Source: SFLA01 sp045595785 (GTDB lineage Bacteria; Bacillota; Clostridia; Oscillospirales; CAG-382). From it: a DNA stretch of 64,000 nucleotides. Of the stretch, positions 8,007 through 17,428 are shown one piece after another. The position numbers and the translations under genes are program-made. Under the pieces are notes generated by a model. The model searched no databases, was not told where the DNA came from, and worked only from the letters and a program-made list of their open reading frames with translations. Each line of letters opens with the position of its first letter. The first letter of the stretch is position 1. The stretch lies in the NCBI GenBank assembly GCA_045595785.1, contig JAZOBE010000034.1, forward strand, positions 1 to 64,000, written 5' to 3'.

Positions 8007-11000
8007 ATGAATACCATTTTATCACAATTTTTACTTGATAACGAATTTTGCGCCCTCGTTGAGGGCTATGAAAAGGGACGGGTTCCGTGCGTTGCGACAG
8101 GGGTATGCGACGCCGCCCGCCCCCTTTTCTGCACGGCTTTTTCCCGTGAGATAAATAAAAAGCTGCTTATTATTATGCCCGATGAGAGGGAAGCACAGCG
8201 TCTCCGCTCTGAACTTGAATGTTATATGGACAAGGTTCTTTTTCTCCCTGCACGAGACTTTGTCTTCGACAATGTAAAAGGATATTCAAGAGAATTTGAG
8301 CAGCAGCGTATCGGCGTTTTATCTGCGCTCCTTGAAGGTGGCGTTGATGCAGTGGTTACGGTTCCCGATGCTGTTATGCAGTATACGATTCCGCCTGAAA
8401 TATTGCAGGATATAACTTTACAGATCAATGCCGGTGAAAGAATGTCGGTTTCCCAACTGGGGTCCTGGCTTTCTCTTCTGGGTTACAGCCGTACAGAGCA
8501 GGTTGAGGGTGAAGGCCAGTTCGCCGTCCGAGGCGGAATTGTTGACGTGTTTTCCCCTTCTTACCCAAATCCTTTCAGAGTCGATTTTTTTGGTGATGAG
8601 ATCGATCTTATCGGCTTTTTTGATATTACTTCACAGCGCAGATATGAAAATGCGGATACTGTGAATATTCTTCCGGTATACGAACTTTTGCCCGATAATC
8701 TTGCATATGAGAGTATTGCGGAGCATATCGGCAAACAGATTAAAAAGTTTAACGGAAGTGAAAAACTGCGCGACCTTTTGGTTAAAGAAAAAGACAACTG
8801 TGAAAACCATATCCGTATCACAGCCCTTGATAAATATGCATCCTTTGTATATGAGCAGAAAGCCACGGTACTTGATTATCTTTCAGATTTCGCAGTTATT
8901 GCGGTAAACACTCCGCGTATAAAAGACCGTGCTTTGGCGTTTTGTTGGCAGACTGAGCAGACCTTTTCATCTCTTGCAGAAAGCGGATTGCTTCCTGCAG
9001 GCAGTGATATTCCTCATATGGATACAGATTCACTTATTGGTTGCATTTCAAATAGGACACTTGCTCTAGACTATTTTTCGTCTGCCAATAAGCTGTTTGA
9101 TTACCGTGAGGAATACACGGTTTTAACCAAAGCAGTTAATTCTTATCTTTCCAATTTGGAATTGCTTGCCGACGATCTTAAAAATTCAGTTGAGCTTAAG
9201 CGAAATGTGCTAATATTAACTGTAAGTGACCGTGCGGCAGATAATATGCTTTCAGCGCTGAATGAACGTAGCATCGGATGTTACCGCTTTGTCGGTGAGC
9301 TTCACAAGGGACTGGCAGGAGTAGGAACCCTTAATAAGAATCAGACTTTATGCGGTTTTGAGCTTCCTAAAGCTAATTTTATCCTTTATACCGATACAGA
9401 CACCCTGCAAAACGTTTCTGCACGCAGAAAAGAGCGTGTAAAGAAAAAGGTTACCAAAAGTGAGCGTATTACGTCTTATGCCGATCTCACCGTCGGAGAT
9501 CTTGTGGTACATGCAAATCACGGCATTGGAAGATACGAGGGACTAACAAATCTCACTGTTGAAGGTGTTTCTAAAGACTATATAAAGATACGTTATCACG
9601 GAACTGATACGTTGTACGTTCCCTGTAACCAGCTTGACTTGGTTTCAAAATACATCGGTAACGAAAACACTAAGCTTTCCAAGATGGGTACGTCCGAATG
9701 GCAACGTACCAAGGCGCGTGCAAAATCTGCGGCTAAAGATATTGCAAAAGAGCTTATCGAGCTGTATGCCGCCCGTCAGATGAAAGAAGGCTATGCATAT
9801 CCGCCCGATGAAGAGATGCAAGAAGAATTCGAGTCTATGTTTGATTACGACGAGACTGACGATCAGCTTCGTGCGGCAGAAGAAATCAAAAAAGATATGG
9901 AAAGCACTGTTCCTATGGACAGGCTTCTTTGCGGTGATGTTGGATTCGGTAAAACCGAGGTTGCTCTTCGTGCGGCGTTCAAGGCCGTTGTGTCCGGAAA
10001 GCAGGTTGCCGTTCTTGTGCCGACAACCATTCTTGCTATGCAACATTATCAGACCATGCTGTCCCGTTTCCGAGCGTTTCCCGTAAAGGTAGCTATGATG
10101 TCCCGTTTCCGTACTAAAGCGGAGCAGGCACAGACTATTGAGGATCTTCGTATCGGAAAAACGGACATTGTGGTAGGAACGCACAGAATACTTCAGCAGG
10201 ATATCAAGTTCAAGGATCTTGGACTTCTTATAATTGACGAAGAACAGCGCTTTGGTGTTACTCACAAGGAAAAACTTAAGCATCTTGCTGAAAACGTGGA
10301 CGTTCTTACTCTTACGGCGACACCCATTCCACGTACTCTCAATATGGCACTGTCCGGAATAAGGGATATGTCTGTGTTGGAGGAAGCTCCTTCAGATCGT
10401 ATTCCCGTTCAGACGTTTGTACTCGAGCACGATGAGGCGGTTATTCACGAGGCTGTCCGACGCGAATTGCGCAGAGGTGGACAAGTCTTCTATCTGCACA
10501 ATGTTGTGGAGACGATCCATTCTTGCGCCAAGAAGTTAAATGACGCTTTTCCTGATGCAGTCATTGCAGTTGCTCACGGAAAAATGAGCAAGGAAGAGTT
10601 AGGCGAGATATGGGAAAATATGGTGAGAGGGGAAATAGACGTTCTTGTCTGTACTACCATTATCGAAACCGGTATAGACGTTCCCAACGCCAACACGCTT
10701 GTTATTGAAAATGCTGACCATATGGGGCTTTCTCAGCTTCATCAGCTCAGAGGACGTGTCGGAAGATCCGCAAGAAAGGCTTATGCGTATTTCACATACC
10801 GTACAGGCTCTATTCTTAAAGAAATTGCAGAAAAGCGTCTTGAAGCAATACGCGAATTTACTGAATTCGGAAGCGGATTCAAGATAGCCATGCGTGACCT
10901 TGAACTGCGCGGTGCCGGCAATGTACTGGGAGCCGAACAAAGCGGTCAGATGGAAGCTATCGGTTACGATCTGTACGTTAAGATATTGGAAGAGGCGGTC

Positions 11001-11495
11001 GATGAACTGAAGGGCAGACCTAAAATGCCTAAACGCGAATGTACAGTCGATATGGCGGTCAACGCGTTTATTCCCGAGGATTATATTTCTTCTTCACAGA
11101 TGCGTATAGACGTGTATCGTAAGATCGCGTGTATTGAATCGGAGGAGGAGAGGGATGACCTTTTGGACGAGCTTTTGGACAGATTCGGAGATATCCCGCC
11201 TTCTTTATGGAATCTTGTGCGTATCTCGCTTATAAGAAACAGTGCATGCTCTTGCGGAATTAGCTTGATTGAGCAAAAACGCGGACTTATAGCATTTTTC
11301 CAGGAGAATATTGATGTCCGTGCCTGCACTATTCTTGCATCGGAGCCTAAATACAGAGGTCGTATGCTTTTGTCTTTGGGCGGTAAGCCTCATTTTGCAT
11401 ACCGTCCCAATCCAAACGAAGATGTTTTGGATACCGTTTCGGGAATACTTGAAAACTTTAAAAATTTACTTCAAAACGGTGTAGACAACGGGTGA
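8007..11495 (+). CDS. mfd: Transcription-repair coupling factor
   Basis: A 1162-residue Mfd that displaces RNA polymerase stalled at DNA lesions and recruits UvrA. The order is normal. The N-terminal UvrB-like modules contain GYSRTEQVEGEGQFAVRGGI. The RNA-polymerase-interacting CarD-like domain begins near VVHANHGIGRYEGL (about 498). The superfamily 2 translocase has Walker A GDVGFGKTEVA (about 643), DEEQ (about 744), TATPIPRTL and QLRGRVGRS. The C-terminal TRCF domain carries the UvrA-binding surface. It is co-transcribed with pth. The tail end overlaps the promoter of the next gene. Confidence 0.97.
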   Translation: MNTILSQFLLDNEFCALVEGYEKGRVPCVATGVCDAARPLFCTAFSREINKKLLIIMPDEREAQRLRSELECYMDKVLFLPARDFVFDNVKGYSREFEQQRIGVLSALLEGGVDAVVTVPDAVMQYTIPPEILQDITLQINAGERMSVSQLGSWLSLLGYSRTEQVEGEGQFAVRGGIVDVFSPSYPNPFRVDFFGDEIDLIGFFDITSQRRYENADTVNILPVYELLPDNLAYESIAEHIGKQIKKFNGSEKLRDLLVKEKDNCENHIRITALDKYASFVYEQKATVLDYLSDFAVIAVNTPRIKDRALAFCWQTEQTFSSLAESGLLPAGSDIPHMDTDSLIGCISNRTLALDYFSSANKLFDYREEYTVLTKAVNSYLSNLELLADDLKNSVELKRNVLILTVSDRAADNMLSALNERSIGCYRFVGELHKGLAGVGTLNKNQTLCGFELPKANFILYTDTDTLQNVSARRKERVKKKVTKSERITSYADLTVGDLVVHANHGIGRYEGLTNLTVEGVSKDYIKIRYHGTDTLYVPCNQLDLVSKYIGNENTKLSKMGTSEWQRTKARAKSAAKDIAKELIELYAARQMKEGYAYPPDEEMQEEFESMFDYDETDDQLRAAEEIKKDMESTVPMDRLLCGDVGFGKTEVALRAAFKAVVSGKQVAVLVPTTILAMQHYQTMLSRFRAFPVKVAMMSRFRTKAEQAQTIEDLRIGKTDIVVGTHRILQQDIKFKDLGLLIIDEEQRFGVTHKEKLKHLAENVDVLTLTATPIPRTLNMALSGIRDMSVLEEAPSDRIPVQTFVLEHDEAVIHEAVRRELRRGGQVFYLHNVVETIHSCAKKLNDAFPDAVIAVAHGKMSKEELGEIWENMVRGEIDVLVCTTIIETGIDVPNANTLVIENADHMGLSQLHQLRGRVGRSARKAYAYFTYRTGSILKEIAEKRLEAIREFTEFGSGFKIAMRDLELRGAGNVLGAEQSGQMEAIGYDLYVKILEEAVDELKGRPKMPKRECTVDMAVNAFIPEDYISSSQMRIDVYRKIACIESEEERDDLLDELLDRFGDIPPSLWNLVRISLIRNSACSCGISLIEQKRGLIAFFQENIDVRACTILASEPKYRGRMLLSLGGKPHFAYRPNPNEDVLDTVSGILENFKNLLQNGVDNG

Positions 11496-11510
11496 ATTTT
11501 GTAATATAAT
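11482..11510 (+). promoter_or_regulatory. Promoter of the parvulin-like lipoprotein gene
   Basis: TAGACA (11482-11487), exactly 17 bases, TATAAT (11505-11510). Its -35 lies inside the last codons of mfd. Confidence 0.7.
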
Positions 11511-11538
11511 ATAGTCATATCTATTGGAGGAACAAATA

Positions 11539-12942
11539 ATGACAAAAAAAGTATTATGTGCGCTTCTTTGTGTGCTCATGGTGTTATCACTGTGTGCTTG
11601 TTCAAAGAGCCCTGTAATTGCAACTTATGAAGGACAGTCACTTGACAGCTCTATGTATGCATTGCACCTTGCAATTGAAAAGAGAGCCATCGAAGAGTAT
11701 TACTATTATTCGGGCGGCGTAGATATCTCTTCTACTCCCGCGTTTTGGGATGAGATCTACGATGAGAAAAGCGGTCTTACTTGGGCCGGTTACGTTGAGG
11801 CGGAATTTTGTAATATGCTTATTGCAATGCAGTTCTGCAAGGAACACGGTCTTAACGTTACAGATGAAAGTCTTTCCGCTGAAATAGATGCGCTTATCGA
11901 AACCTATATCAAAACCGCAGGCAGTAAGGATCTTCTTAATCTTGAACTTGCCGAGTACGGTGCTGATTACGATATGTTTGTTGAATATCTTAATTGCTAT
12001 CAGTACATTAACGTAATGCGCGATTATCTGGCAGAAGACGGAACGCTTGCAGTGAGCGATGACGATGTTGTTGAATATCTTTCCGACTATCACAATTATG
12101 ACTATATCTTCTTCAACTCTTTGGACGAGAATAATAAGCCTATAGTTTACGATGATATTACCACCGAACAGGCAAATGAGTATTTTCTTTCCAATTACGT
12201 TACTGTTAAACATGTTTTGTATATGACTTCTAAGCTGTCTGATGAAAAGAAGGCGGAAAAGAAGGCTCAGGCTGAAGCTAATCTTGCCGCTATCCAGGCA
12301 GGAACTGCAGAATTTTCCGATTTCGAGAAAGATAACGAGGACAGTAATATCGAATATACTTTCACCTACGACACTATGGTAAGTGAGTTTGAAGAAGCTG
12401 CTTATGATATGGAAGTTGGCGAAGTAAGACTTGTTGAGACGGTTTACGGATATCATCTCATGGTCAAGGAAGAACTTGATACTGAAAGATTTGAGAAGAT
12501 CGAATCCGAGGTTAAGGCGGCTATGTCTTCCCAGCGTATCAAGGAGCAGGCTCAAAAGCTTCTTGATGATATCAAGAGCGGAGACGCGAAGTTTGAAAAG
12601 CCTGCAAATAAGGAATATGAGTACTATGAAGGCTTTGTTGTCAGTAAGACGGATACGTCTCTCCCTGCCGACATGATAAAGCAAATGGGCGAGACAGCTA
12701 TCGGTGATTATTTCTTGTATACCTATGGCTCTTACGGTTACTTTATTTTTAAGCATGTTGAATTCGATGAGAAGGATATCGAGTCATATCATGATACTGT
12801 AAGCACCATTCTTATCGATGAGAAGTTTACCGAATACATGAACGAGCTTGCCAAGAGCGTTGTTGTCAATACCGAAGAAATGTCAAAGTTTGATATCAAG
12901 ACCGTGCGTTCCTTCTTTTCTGAGGAAGCTCAAACCAAATAA
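11539..12942 (+). CDS. Parvulin-like peptidyl-prolyl isomerase lipoprotein (PrsA/SurA-type foldase)
   Basis: A 467-residue predicted lipoprotein. The signal peptide ends at a lipobox-like LCAC (Cys21), so it should be anchored on the outer face of the membrane. A long helical SurA_N/PrsA-like segment follows. Next comes a parvulin-type region with VTVKHVLYMTSK (about 228), the EFSDFEKD stretch and FEEAAYDMEVGEVRLVETVYGYHLM (in two parts, about 284-310), which matches the end of the PpiC fold. It probably helps fold secreted proteins. The start at 11539 was chosen for its TTGGAGGAA site; an upstream ATG at 11524 would precede that site. The catalytic competence of the isomerase domain is not certain, as the family motif is weak. 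Confidence 0.75.
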   Translation: MTKKVLCALLCVLMVLSLCACSKSPVIATYEGQSLDSSMYALHLAIEKRAIEEYYYYSGGVDISSTPAFWDEIYDEKSGLTWAGYVEAEFCNMLIAMQFCKEHGLNVTDESLSAEIDALIETYIKTAGSKDLLNLELAEYGADYDMFVEYLNCYQYINVMRDYLAEDGTLAVSDDDVVEYLSDYHNYDYIFFNSLDENNKPIVYDDITTEQANEYFLSNYVTVKHVLYMTSKLSDEKKAEKKAQAEANLAAIQAGTAEFSDFEKDNEDSNIEYTFTYDTMVSEFEEAAYDMEVGEVRLVETVYGYHLMVKEELDTERFEKIESEVKAAMSSQRIKEQAQKLLDDIKSGDAKFEKPANKEYEYYEGFVVSKTDTSLPADMIKQMGETAIGDYFLYTYGSYGYFIFKHVEFDEKDIESYHDTVSTILIDEKFTEYMNELAKSVVVNTEEMSKFDIKTVRSFFSEEAQTK

Positions 12943-12951
12943 CCAATAAGA

Positions 12952-12973
12952 AAGGCGGCTTAACAGCCGCCTT
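12952..12973 (+). terminator. Terminator after the parvulin-like lipoprotein
   Basis: Nine-base GC-rich stem (12952-12960 with 12965-12973) and a four-base loop, ten bases after the stop. The tail is A/T-rich but lacks a long T run. Confidence 0.6.
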
Positions 12974-12990
12974 AATTAAAAGGTGTATAT

Positions 12991-13767
12991 ATGATTTTAC
13001 AGGATTTTCACGTTCATACAACGTATTGTGACGGCAAAAGCCCTGCCGAAGAAACAGTTCTTTCCGCTATAGCTTTGGGTATGAAGCGTATCGGTTTTTC
13101 GGGGCATTCTTATACTTCTTTCGATACTGACTATTGTATGTCTCCGGAAGATACCGAAAAATATATTTGCGAGATAAGAGCATTAAAAGAAAAATATGCT
13201 GATAAAATCGAAATATTATGCGGCATCGAGCTCGATGCATTTTCGGATATTGATGTAAGCGCTTTTGATTACGTCATCGGCTCTGCACACTATATGAAGT
13301 GCGGTGAAGAGTACGTTCCGGTTGATTTTTCTGCGCAGACGCTTATCGACGCTGCCGAAAAGTATTATGGAGGCGATATGCTTTCTCTTGTTGAGAAGTA
13401 TTACGAAACTGTTGTGACGGTAGCAAATCTTAACCCGGATATTATTGGTCACATTGATCTTATAACCAAGTTTAACGAGAGTGGCGCTTTGTTTGACGAA
13501 AAGCATCCTCGGTATGTTTCGGCTTCCCGAAAGGCGGTCGATGAATTGCTTAAAATCGGCGTGCCGTTTGAAATCAATACGGGCGTAATAATCCGCGGTT
13601 ATAAAACTGTTCCGTATCCTGCTGCAGATTTGCTTGAATATATCACTCAAAGCGGGGGCAAAGTAATTCTTGACAGTGATTCTCATAAAAGTAATATGCT
13701 TTGCTTTGAATTTGAAAAATGGCGTTCTTGGGCAGATGGCATTGGCGTAAAATGGTATAACGAATAA
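12991..13767 (+). CDS. PHP-domain phosphatase of the histidinol-phosphatase (HisJ/HisK) type
   Basis: A 258-residue PHP metallo-phosphoesterase, the length of HisJ-type histidinol phosphatases. Metal-binding motifs are visible in order: DFHVHTTYCDGK (about 5-16), GFSGHSYTSF (about 36), GIELDAF (about 73), GSAHYM (about 90), GHIDLITKF (about 154) and DSDSHK (about 230). The enzyme may hydrolyse histidinol-phosphate in histidine synthesis, but no his gene is nearby, so another phosphoester is possible. It follows a terminator and is separated from the convergent next gene by a strong hairpin. Confidence 0.85.
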   Translation: MILQDFHVHTTYCDGKSPAEETVLSAIALGMKRIGFSGHSYTSFDTDYCMSPEDTEKYICEIRALKEKYADKIEILCGIELDAFSDIDVSAFDYVIGSAHYMKCGEEYVPVDFSAQTLIDAAEKYYGGDMLSLVEKYYETVVTVANLNPDIIGHIDLITKFNESGALFDEKHPRYVSASRKAVDELLKIGVPFEINTGVIIRGYKTVPYPAADLLEYITQSGGKVILDSDSHKSNMLCFEFEKWRSWADGIGVKWYNE

Positions 13768-13784
13768 AAATCAATATAAGCGCA

Positions 13785-13811
13785 ACAAAGGACGGCATAG
13801 CCGTCCTTTGT
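13785..13811. terminator. Bidirectional terminator between convergent genes
   Basis: Perfect 12-bp stem (13785-13796 with 13800-13811) with a three-base loop. It lies between a plus-strand stop (13767) and a minus-strand stop (13818) and serves either direction. Confidence 0.75.
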
Positions 13812-13817
13812 CAATTA

Positions 13818-14507
13818 TTACTTTTTACTTTCCGCGGCACGCATAATTTTCGTTACCGCCTCATCAGTCACAGCATCGTTGTGAACCAGAAAAGCGTAGT
13901 CGTCGCTTTCTGTTCTGATATGCATTTTGAAGCATTCACAATACTTGCTTTTTCCTTTAATCGGTTTTGTAAAGCTGTTGTCAGCGGATTCAACGGATAT
14001 TATCTCATTCAGCGGTATTGTTATCGTTTCGGTTTGTGTGTCTCCGTTTATTAGATCCAATATGCCCGATACTGCATATAGCCTTTCCGTGCTGTAAAGC
14101 AACGCTACACAACTGTACTTTTCACAACGTATATTCTGGTCTCCGCCAACGACGGTTTTTGTTGCCGTGGTATTGTCAAGCGCATATCCGCCCGAAGTGA
14201 AATTGAATACTTTTACCGGTCGCTTTTCAGCTTCCTTGAAGAAGTCTTCAAGCTCATTCTCTATTTCGCTATGAAAAGTATGTGCATATTCGTCAACAGC
14301 ACCGTCTCTTATTCTTATAGAAAAGTGACATATTACCGTTACGATGCCTACAATGGCAATTATCCATGAACTTTGATACAGAACCCACTCGTGTACAAAA
14401 AAGTAGTTTATTCCATATAAAAGAAGTCCGGCTGCAACGATTCCTATACCGATGTAAAAAAGTATTTTGCTTTGCGTGAAATATTTCTTAAAACTTTTCT
14501 TTTCCAA
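13818..14507 (-). CDS. Two-helix membrane protein with a PH-like cytoplasmic domain, function unknown
   Basis: A 229-residue protein with two hydrophobic helices near the N-terminus (about 16-36 and 42-60) and a soluble C-terminal part of about 160 residues rich in beta segments. The C-terminal part contains TITIPLNEIISVESADNS. That two-helix plus beta-barrel layout resembles bacterial PH-like (bPH) membrane proteins, but I do not recognise a family with confidence. The start is TTG at 14507; AAGGAG eight bases upstream supports it. It lies 114 bases downstream of the giant sigma factor gene with no clear terminator between them, so they could share a transcript. It may belong to that sigma factor's circuit; this is inference only. 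Confidence 0.7.
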   Translation of the reverse strand: MEKKSFKKYFTQSKILFYIGIGIVAAGLLLYGINYFFVHEWVLYQSSWIIAIVGIVTVICHFSIRIRDGAVDEYAHTFHSEIENELEDFFKEAEKRPVKVFNFTSGGYALDNTTATKTVVGGDQNIRCEKYSCVALLYSTERLYAVSGILDLINGDTQTETITIPLNEIISVESADNSFTKPIKGKSKYCECFKMHIRTESDDYAFLVHNDAVTDEAVTKIMRAAESKK

Positions 14508-14621
14508 ATGATTTTCTCCTTTTGAGTCTTGTAGTATCCGTGTATAAATTATAACGCTGATACCTACGTAAAATCAATAAACTGTTATTTGAATTGATGC
14601 AATTGTTAGTTGAATATACTG

Positions 14622-17291
14622 TCAATCATACAGTTTATCTTTATTTTCATCATCTGCTTCATAATCTTTTCTGTCGCGGGTTCCGAGAACATTCACTATG
14701 ATTATCGTTCCGTTTTCGTCGGTATCATAAGTGTGCTCAACACTTGCATGCCAACCGTCCCCAATGGTTGTAGGAGCGTATTTGCGGTACGCACCGTCAA
14801 AAACAGGGAAGTGGCTTTCACCTTTTCCTCGGTATTCCTTCAGTTCCCAATCACAAGTGAGAGTTCTGTCATACCAATAATCGGTTCTGAATTTCACAAT
14901 GCCTACTCCGTCGGCATACCATATATCCTTCTTTCCGCCTTGGAATTGAGTGCCGCTTCGTACCATTCCCGAAAGCTCGTAGGTAACGTGTCTGCAGTTT
15001 TCAAATACACCGCACGGAGTTTCTACGGTTTCATCTTCCAGCACGTCAAGCACGTATTTTGCGCCGTCCTGAGCGTGCGATCTTGCTTCTGCATGATATC
15101 CCGGTATCCATTTTTCGGACCAAACACAGCCAACTGCATCCTTTATCTCGTGTAAAAAGTTTCCGTATAATACCTTGTAGCCCTCGTTGCCGATATTCCA
15201 CATGTTTGCTTTCCACATAAAATTGTATTTAGACGCGCGTCTGTGAGCGCGGAAAAACTTCTTTCCATTACCTTCAAGCATATTGTATACGGTAAAAAAA
15301 TTCCATTTTCCTTTCTCTTTGTAATTGGGATTAATATGCGGATAGCAATTCTGTATTCTGCACATAACGTCAGACGCGATATCCGTAAGCAGCTTTTCGC
15401 GTTTTGTGGATGCCAGCTTTTTGACTTCGTTTGTAAAATCGCGTACGTCTGTCATTATTTCGTTTCCGTCATCATCTGTTTCGGAATATGCGTTGGTAAG
15501 GTAAGACATAGCTCCGTTCCACGTTTCGATATTATATCTTTTCAAAAGGCTTAAATGACCTGCGGAAACCACGGCAGTTTCTTTTTCGAAGCTTATTACC
15601 TCGAAATAACTGTTTGTTTCATACTCAATGCCGCTATCTGTCTCGCAAACGTAATCCCATCTGTTACCTTTTTCAAAGGGAATAACACCATTTCCGCCGA
15701 TAATGCTATATGAATTCAGCAGCCATGTGTTAAAAACTCCGAATCTTACCGTGTCTTGCTTTACAATACCTATTCCGGGGCAAATATACGTTTCACAGCT
15801 GTCCAGTCCGTACCTCGTACCGTTATGTACCCATAATTCACAGTTTTCAAATATTCCTGCCGAAGTTTTCACCTTAATGCCGTTTTCCTTATATGTGAGT
15901 GTACAAAAACCATCTGAAGAAGTATAAACGTCTCCCGGACTCATATTCGTATCGTAAATAATACTGTCACTCTGGCTCGTATTCCAGAATATGCTTTCAC
16001 CTTGTACGTCCGAACTGCCGAAGGAATATCCCGGCTGCGTCCAGAGCAAAAGCTGTCCGTTTATCCATTTGTACACCTCTCCTGTTGCACCGCCGCGATA
16101 TCTGCTTGTTCGTTTACGGTTAGTTAATTTCGTGTTGCGGTTTTCGATTTCAATAGTTTTTCTAAATTCTTCTGCCTTTATTGCGGATAAAGCGTTTGCG
16201 TAATATACGTCACAGGGACTTAATACTTCAAGCACTTTGTTATAGCATTGTATGGCGGTATCTCGGTCTGCTTTATTTGAATATAGCCATCCTGCCCAAA
16301 ACCAAGTGTATCCGAGAGACTTTACAAAGCCGTGCTTTTCAAGAAAAGGTACTTGCTTTTTCAGCATAAATTCAATTCGCTCGTTACCTTCCAATTTATG
16401 TGCATCTCGGGATACAACGCTTTGCATAACATCGTCGTTATGCCCTGCAATGGCTTCTTTCTTTATTCTCTCATAGACCTCATCATTTCTCTCTCCCTCT
16501 ATCCACCAGGAACCATGTAAGAGCACGTCAGCTAATGCGTGGGATTTGTCCTTGGAATCCTTAAGACTTTCAACGTCCGCGAGAACCCGACGGTACTCAG
16601 CTTCAAATCCTTTAGTATCGTTTTTTCTGCTCCACATTTTCAACTGCTCTACTTGACGCATTACACGTTGAACAATGGTTTCATTTTCATCATAAGTTTT
16701 ATCCATAACACCGTATTCCTTTCTTAACAATCTTCGCCCTTCGGAAAGACGCCATTTAACAGTTCCTACCGGTACGGAAAGCTTTTTGGCTATTTCGGCA
16801 ACAGATAACTCCTCGAAGTAATGTGCTTTTACAGTTTCGCGTATTTTTTCACTTAAAGCTTCTACAGCCTCATGCAGGTTTTCGTTTTGTTCCTGCCGAT
16901 TATTAAAAGCGAGATTAAGTACGTTTTGCAGTTCATCATCTTCGTCGTTCTCTGCGGCAGAGAATTGAAGTAAATCAAAGCTGATATCTGCAGCTGCACT
17001 GCTGTAATGTGTAACTATACTTTTTGCACGATTTTTTGCAATACTGCACACCCAGGATCCGAACTTTTCTCTTTCACGCAAAGAGTCAAGTTTCATCCAA
17101 GCGGAAACAAATGCATCCTGCGAAGCGTCCTCCGCTGAGTATTTGTTGCCGGTCACCTTGTATGCGGTTCCTTGTACGCTTTTTTGATGACGTGAAACCA
17201 GCTCTTCGTATGCGTTTGCGTTTCCAAGCAGTGTCATTTCTACCAAGGTGCTGTCTACGGTATCTTTGTAGCCGTTTTTGTAATCGTTCAT
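14622..17291 (-). CDS. Giant ECF-type sigma factor with a large C-terminal extension
   Basis: An 889-residue protein whose first 195 residues are a sigma-70 family ECF factor. Region 2 spans about 24-92 (AYEELVSRHQ, YSAEDASQDAFVSAW, GSWVCSIAKN). Region 4 spans about 144-195 (ELSVAEIAKKLSVPVGTVKW). Typical ECF factors end there, near 200 residues. Here about 690 residues follow with no membrane helix. First is an alpha-helical, TPR-like segment (about 200-385). Then come two copies of a beta-rich module with a shared signature: AGIFENCELWVH...CPGIGIVK (about 478-511) and CGVFENCRHVTY...ADGVGIVK (about 760-800). The signature recalls TapB/DUF3108-like extracytoplasmic domains. No anti-sigma gene is evident, so the extension may itself regulate activity. 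The start ATG has an AGAGG site. Confidence 0.9.
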   Translation of the reverse strand: MNDYKNGYKDTVDSTLVEMTLLGNANAYEELVSRHQKSVQGTAYKVTGNKYSAEDASQDAFVSAWMKLDSLREREKFGSWVCSIAKNRAKSIVTHYSSAAADISFDLLQFSAAENDEDDELQNVLNLAFNNRQEQNENLHEAVEALSEKIRETVKAHYFEELSVAEIAKKLSVPVGTVKWRLSEGRRLLRKEYGVMDKTYDENETIVQRVMRQVEQLKMWSRKNDTKGFEAEYRRVLADVESLKDSKDKSHALADVLLHGSWWIEGERNDEVYERIKKEAIAGHNDDVMQSVVSRDAHKLEGNERIEFMLKKQVPFLEKHGFVKSLGYTWFWAGWLYSNKADRDTAIQCYNKVLEVLSPCDVYYANALSAIKAEEFRKTIEIENRNTKLTNRKRTSRYRGGATGEVYKWINGQLLLWTQPGYSFGSSDVQGESIFWNTSQSDSIIYDTNMSPGDVYTSSDGFCTLTYKENGIKVKTSAGIFENCELWVHNGTRYGLDSCETYICPGIGIVKQDTVRFGVFNTWLLNSYSIIGGNGVIPFEKGNRWDYVCETDSGIEYETNSYFEVISFEKETAVVSAGHLSLLKRYNIETWNGAMSYLTNAYSETDDDGNEIMTDVRDFTNEVKKLASTKREKLLTDIASDVMCRIQNCYPHINPNYKEKGKWNFFTVYNMLEGNGKKFFRAHRRASKYNFMWKANMWNIGNEGYKVLYGNFLHEIKDAVGCVWSEKWIPGYHAEARSHAQDGAKYVLDVLEDETVETPCGVFENCRHVTYELSGMVRSGTQFQGGKKDIWYADGVGIVKFRTDYWYDRTLTCDWELKEYRGKGESHFPVFDGAYRKYAPTTIGDGWHASVEHTYDTDENGTIIIVNVLGTRDRKDYEADDENKDKLYD

Positions 17292-17392
17292 TACTTTTCC
17301 TCTGTTTGTTTTTTGTTGCCGTTTTCTGGGCTTTCATTTATAAGAGTGTAAAAATCGGCAAAAAGGTTGGGTGTTAAATAAAAAATATAAGA

Positions 17393-17418
17393 AAAGGAAA
17401 GCAAAAACGCTTTCCTTT
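17393..17418 (-). terminator. Terminator of the 17429-20622 minus-strand operon
   Basis: Ten-base stem (17393-17402 with 17409-17418) with an A-rich loop, just after the stop at 17429. On the minus strand a T-rich tail follows. The remaining 17292-17380 holds the sigma-factor promoter region; an AACCTTTTTG run there (17359-17368 on the minus strand) resembles an ECF -35 with its T-tract, suggesting but not proving autoregulation. Confidence 0.7.
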
Positions 17419-17428
17419 AATAGAACTG

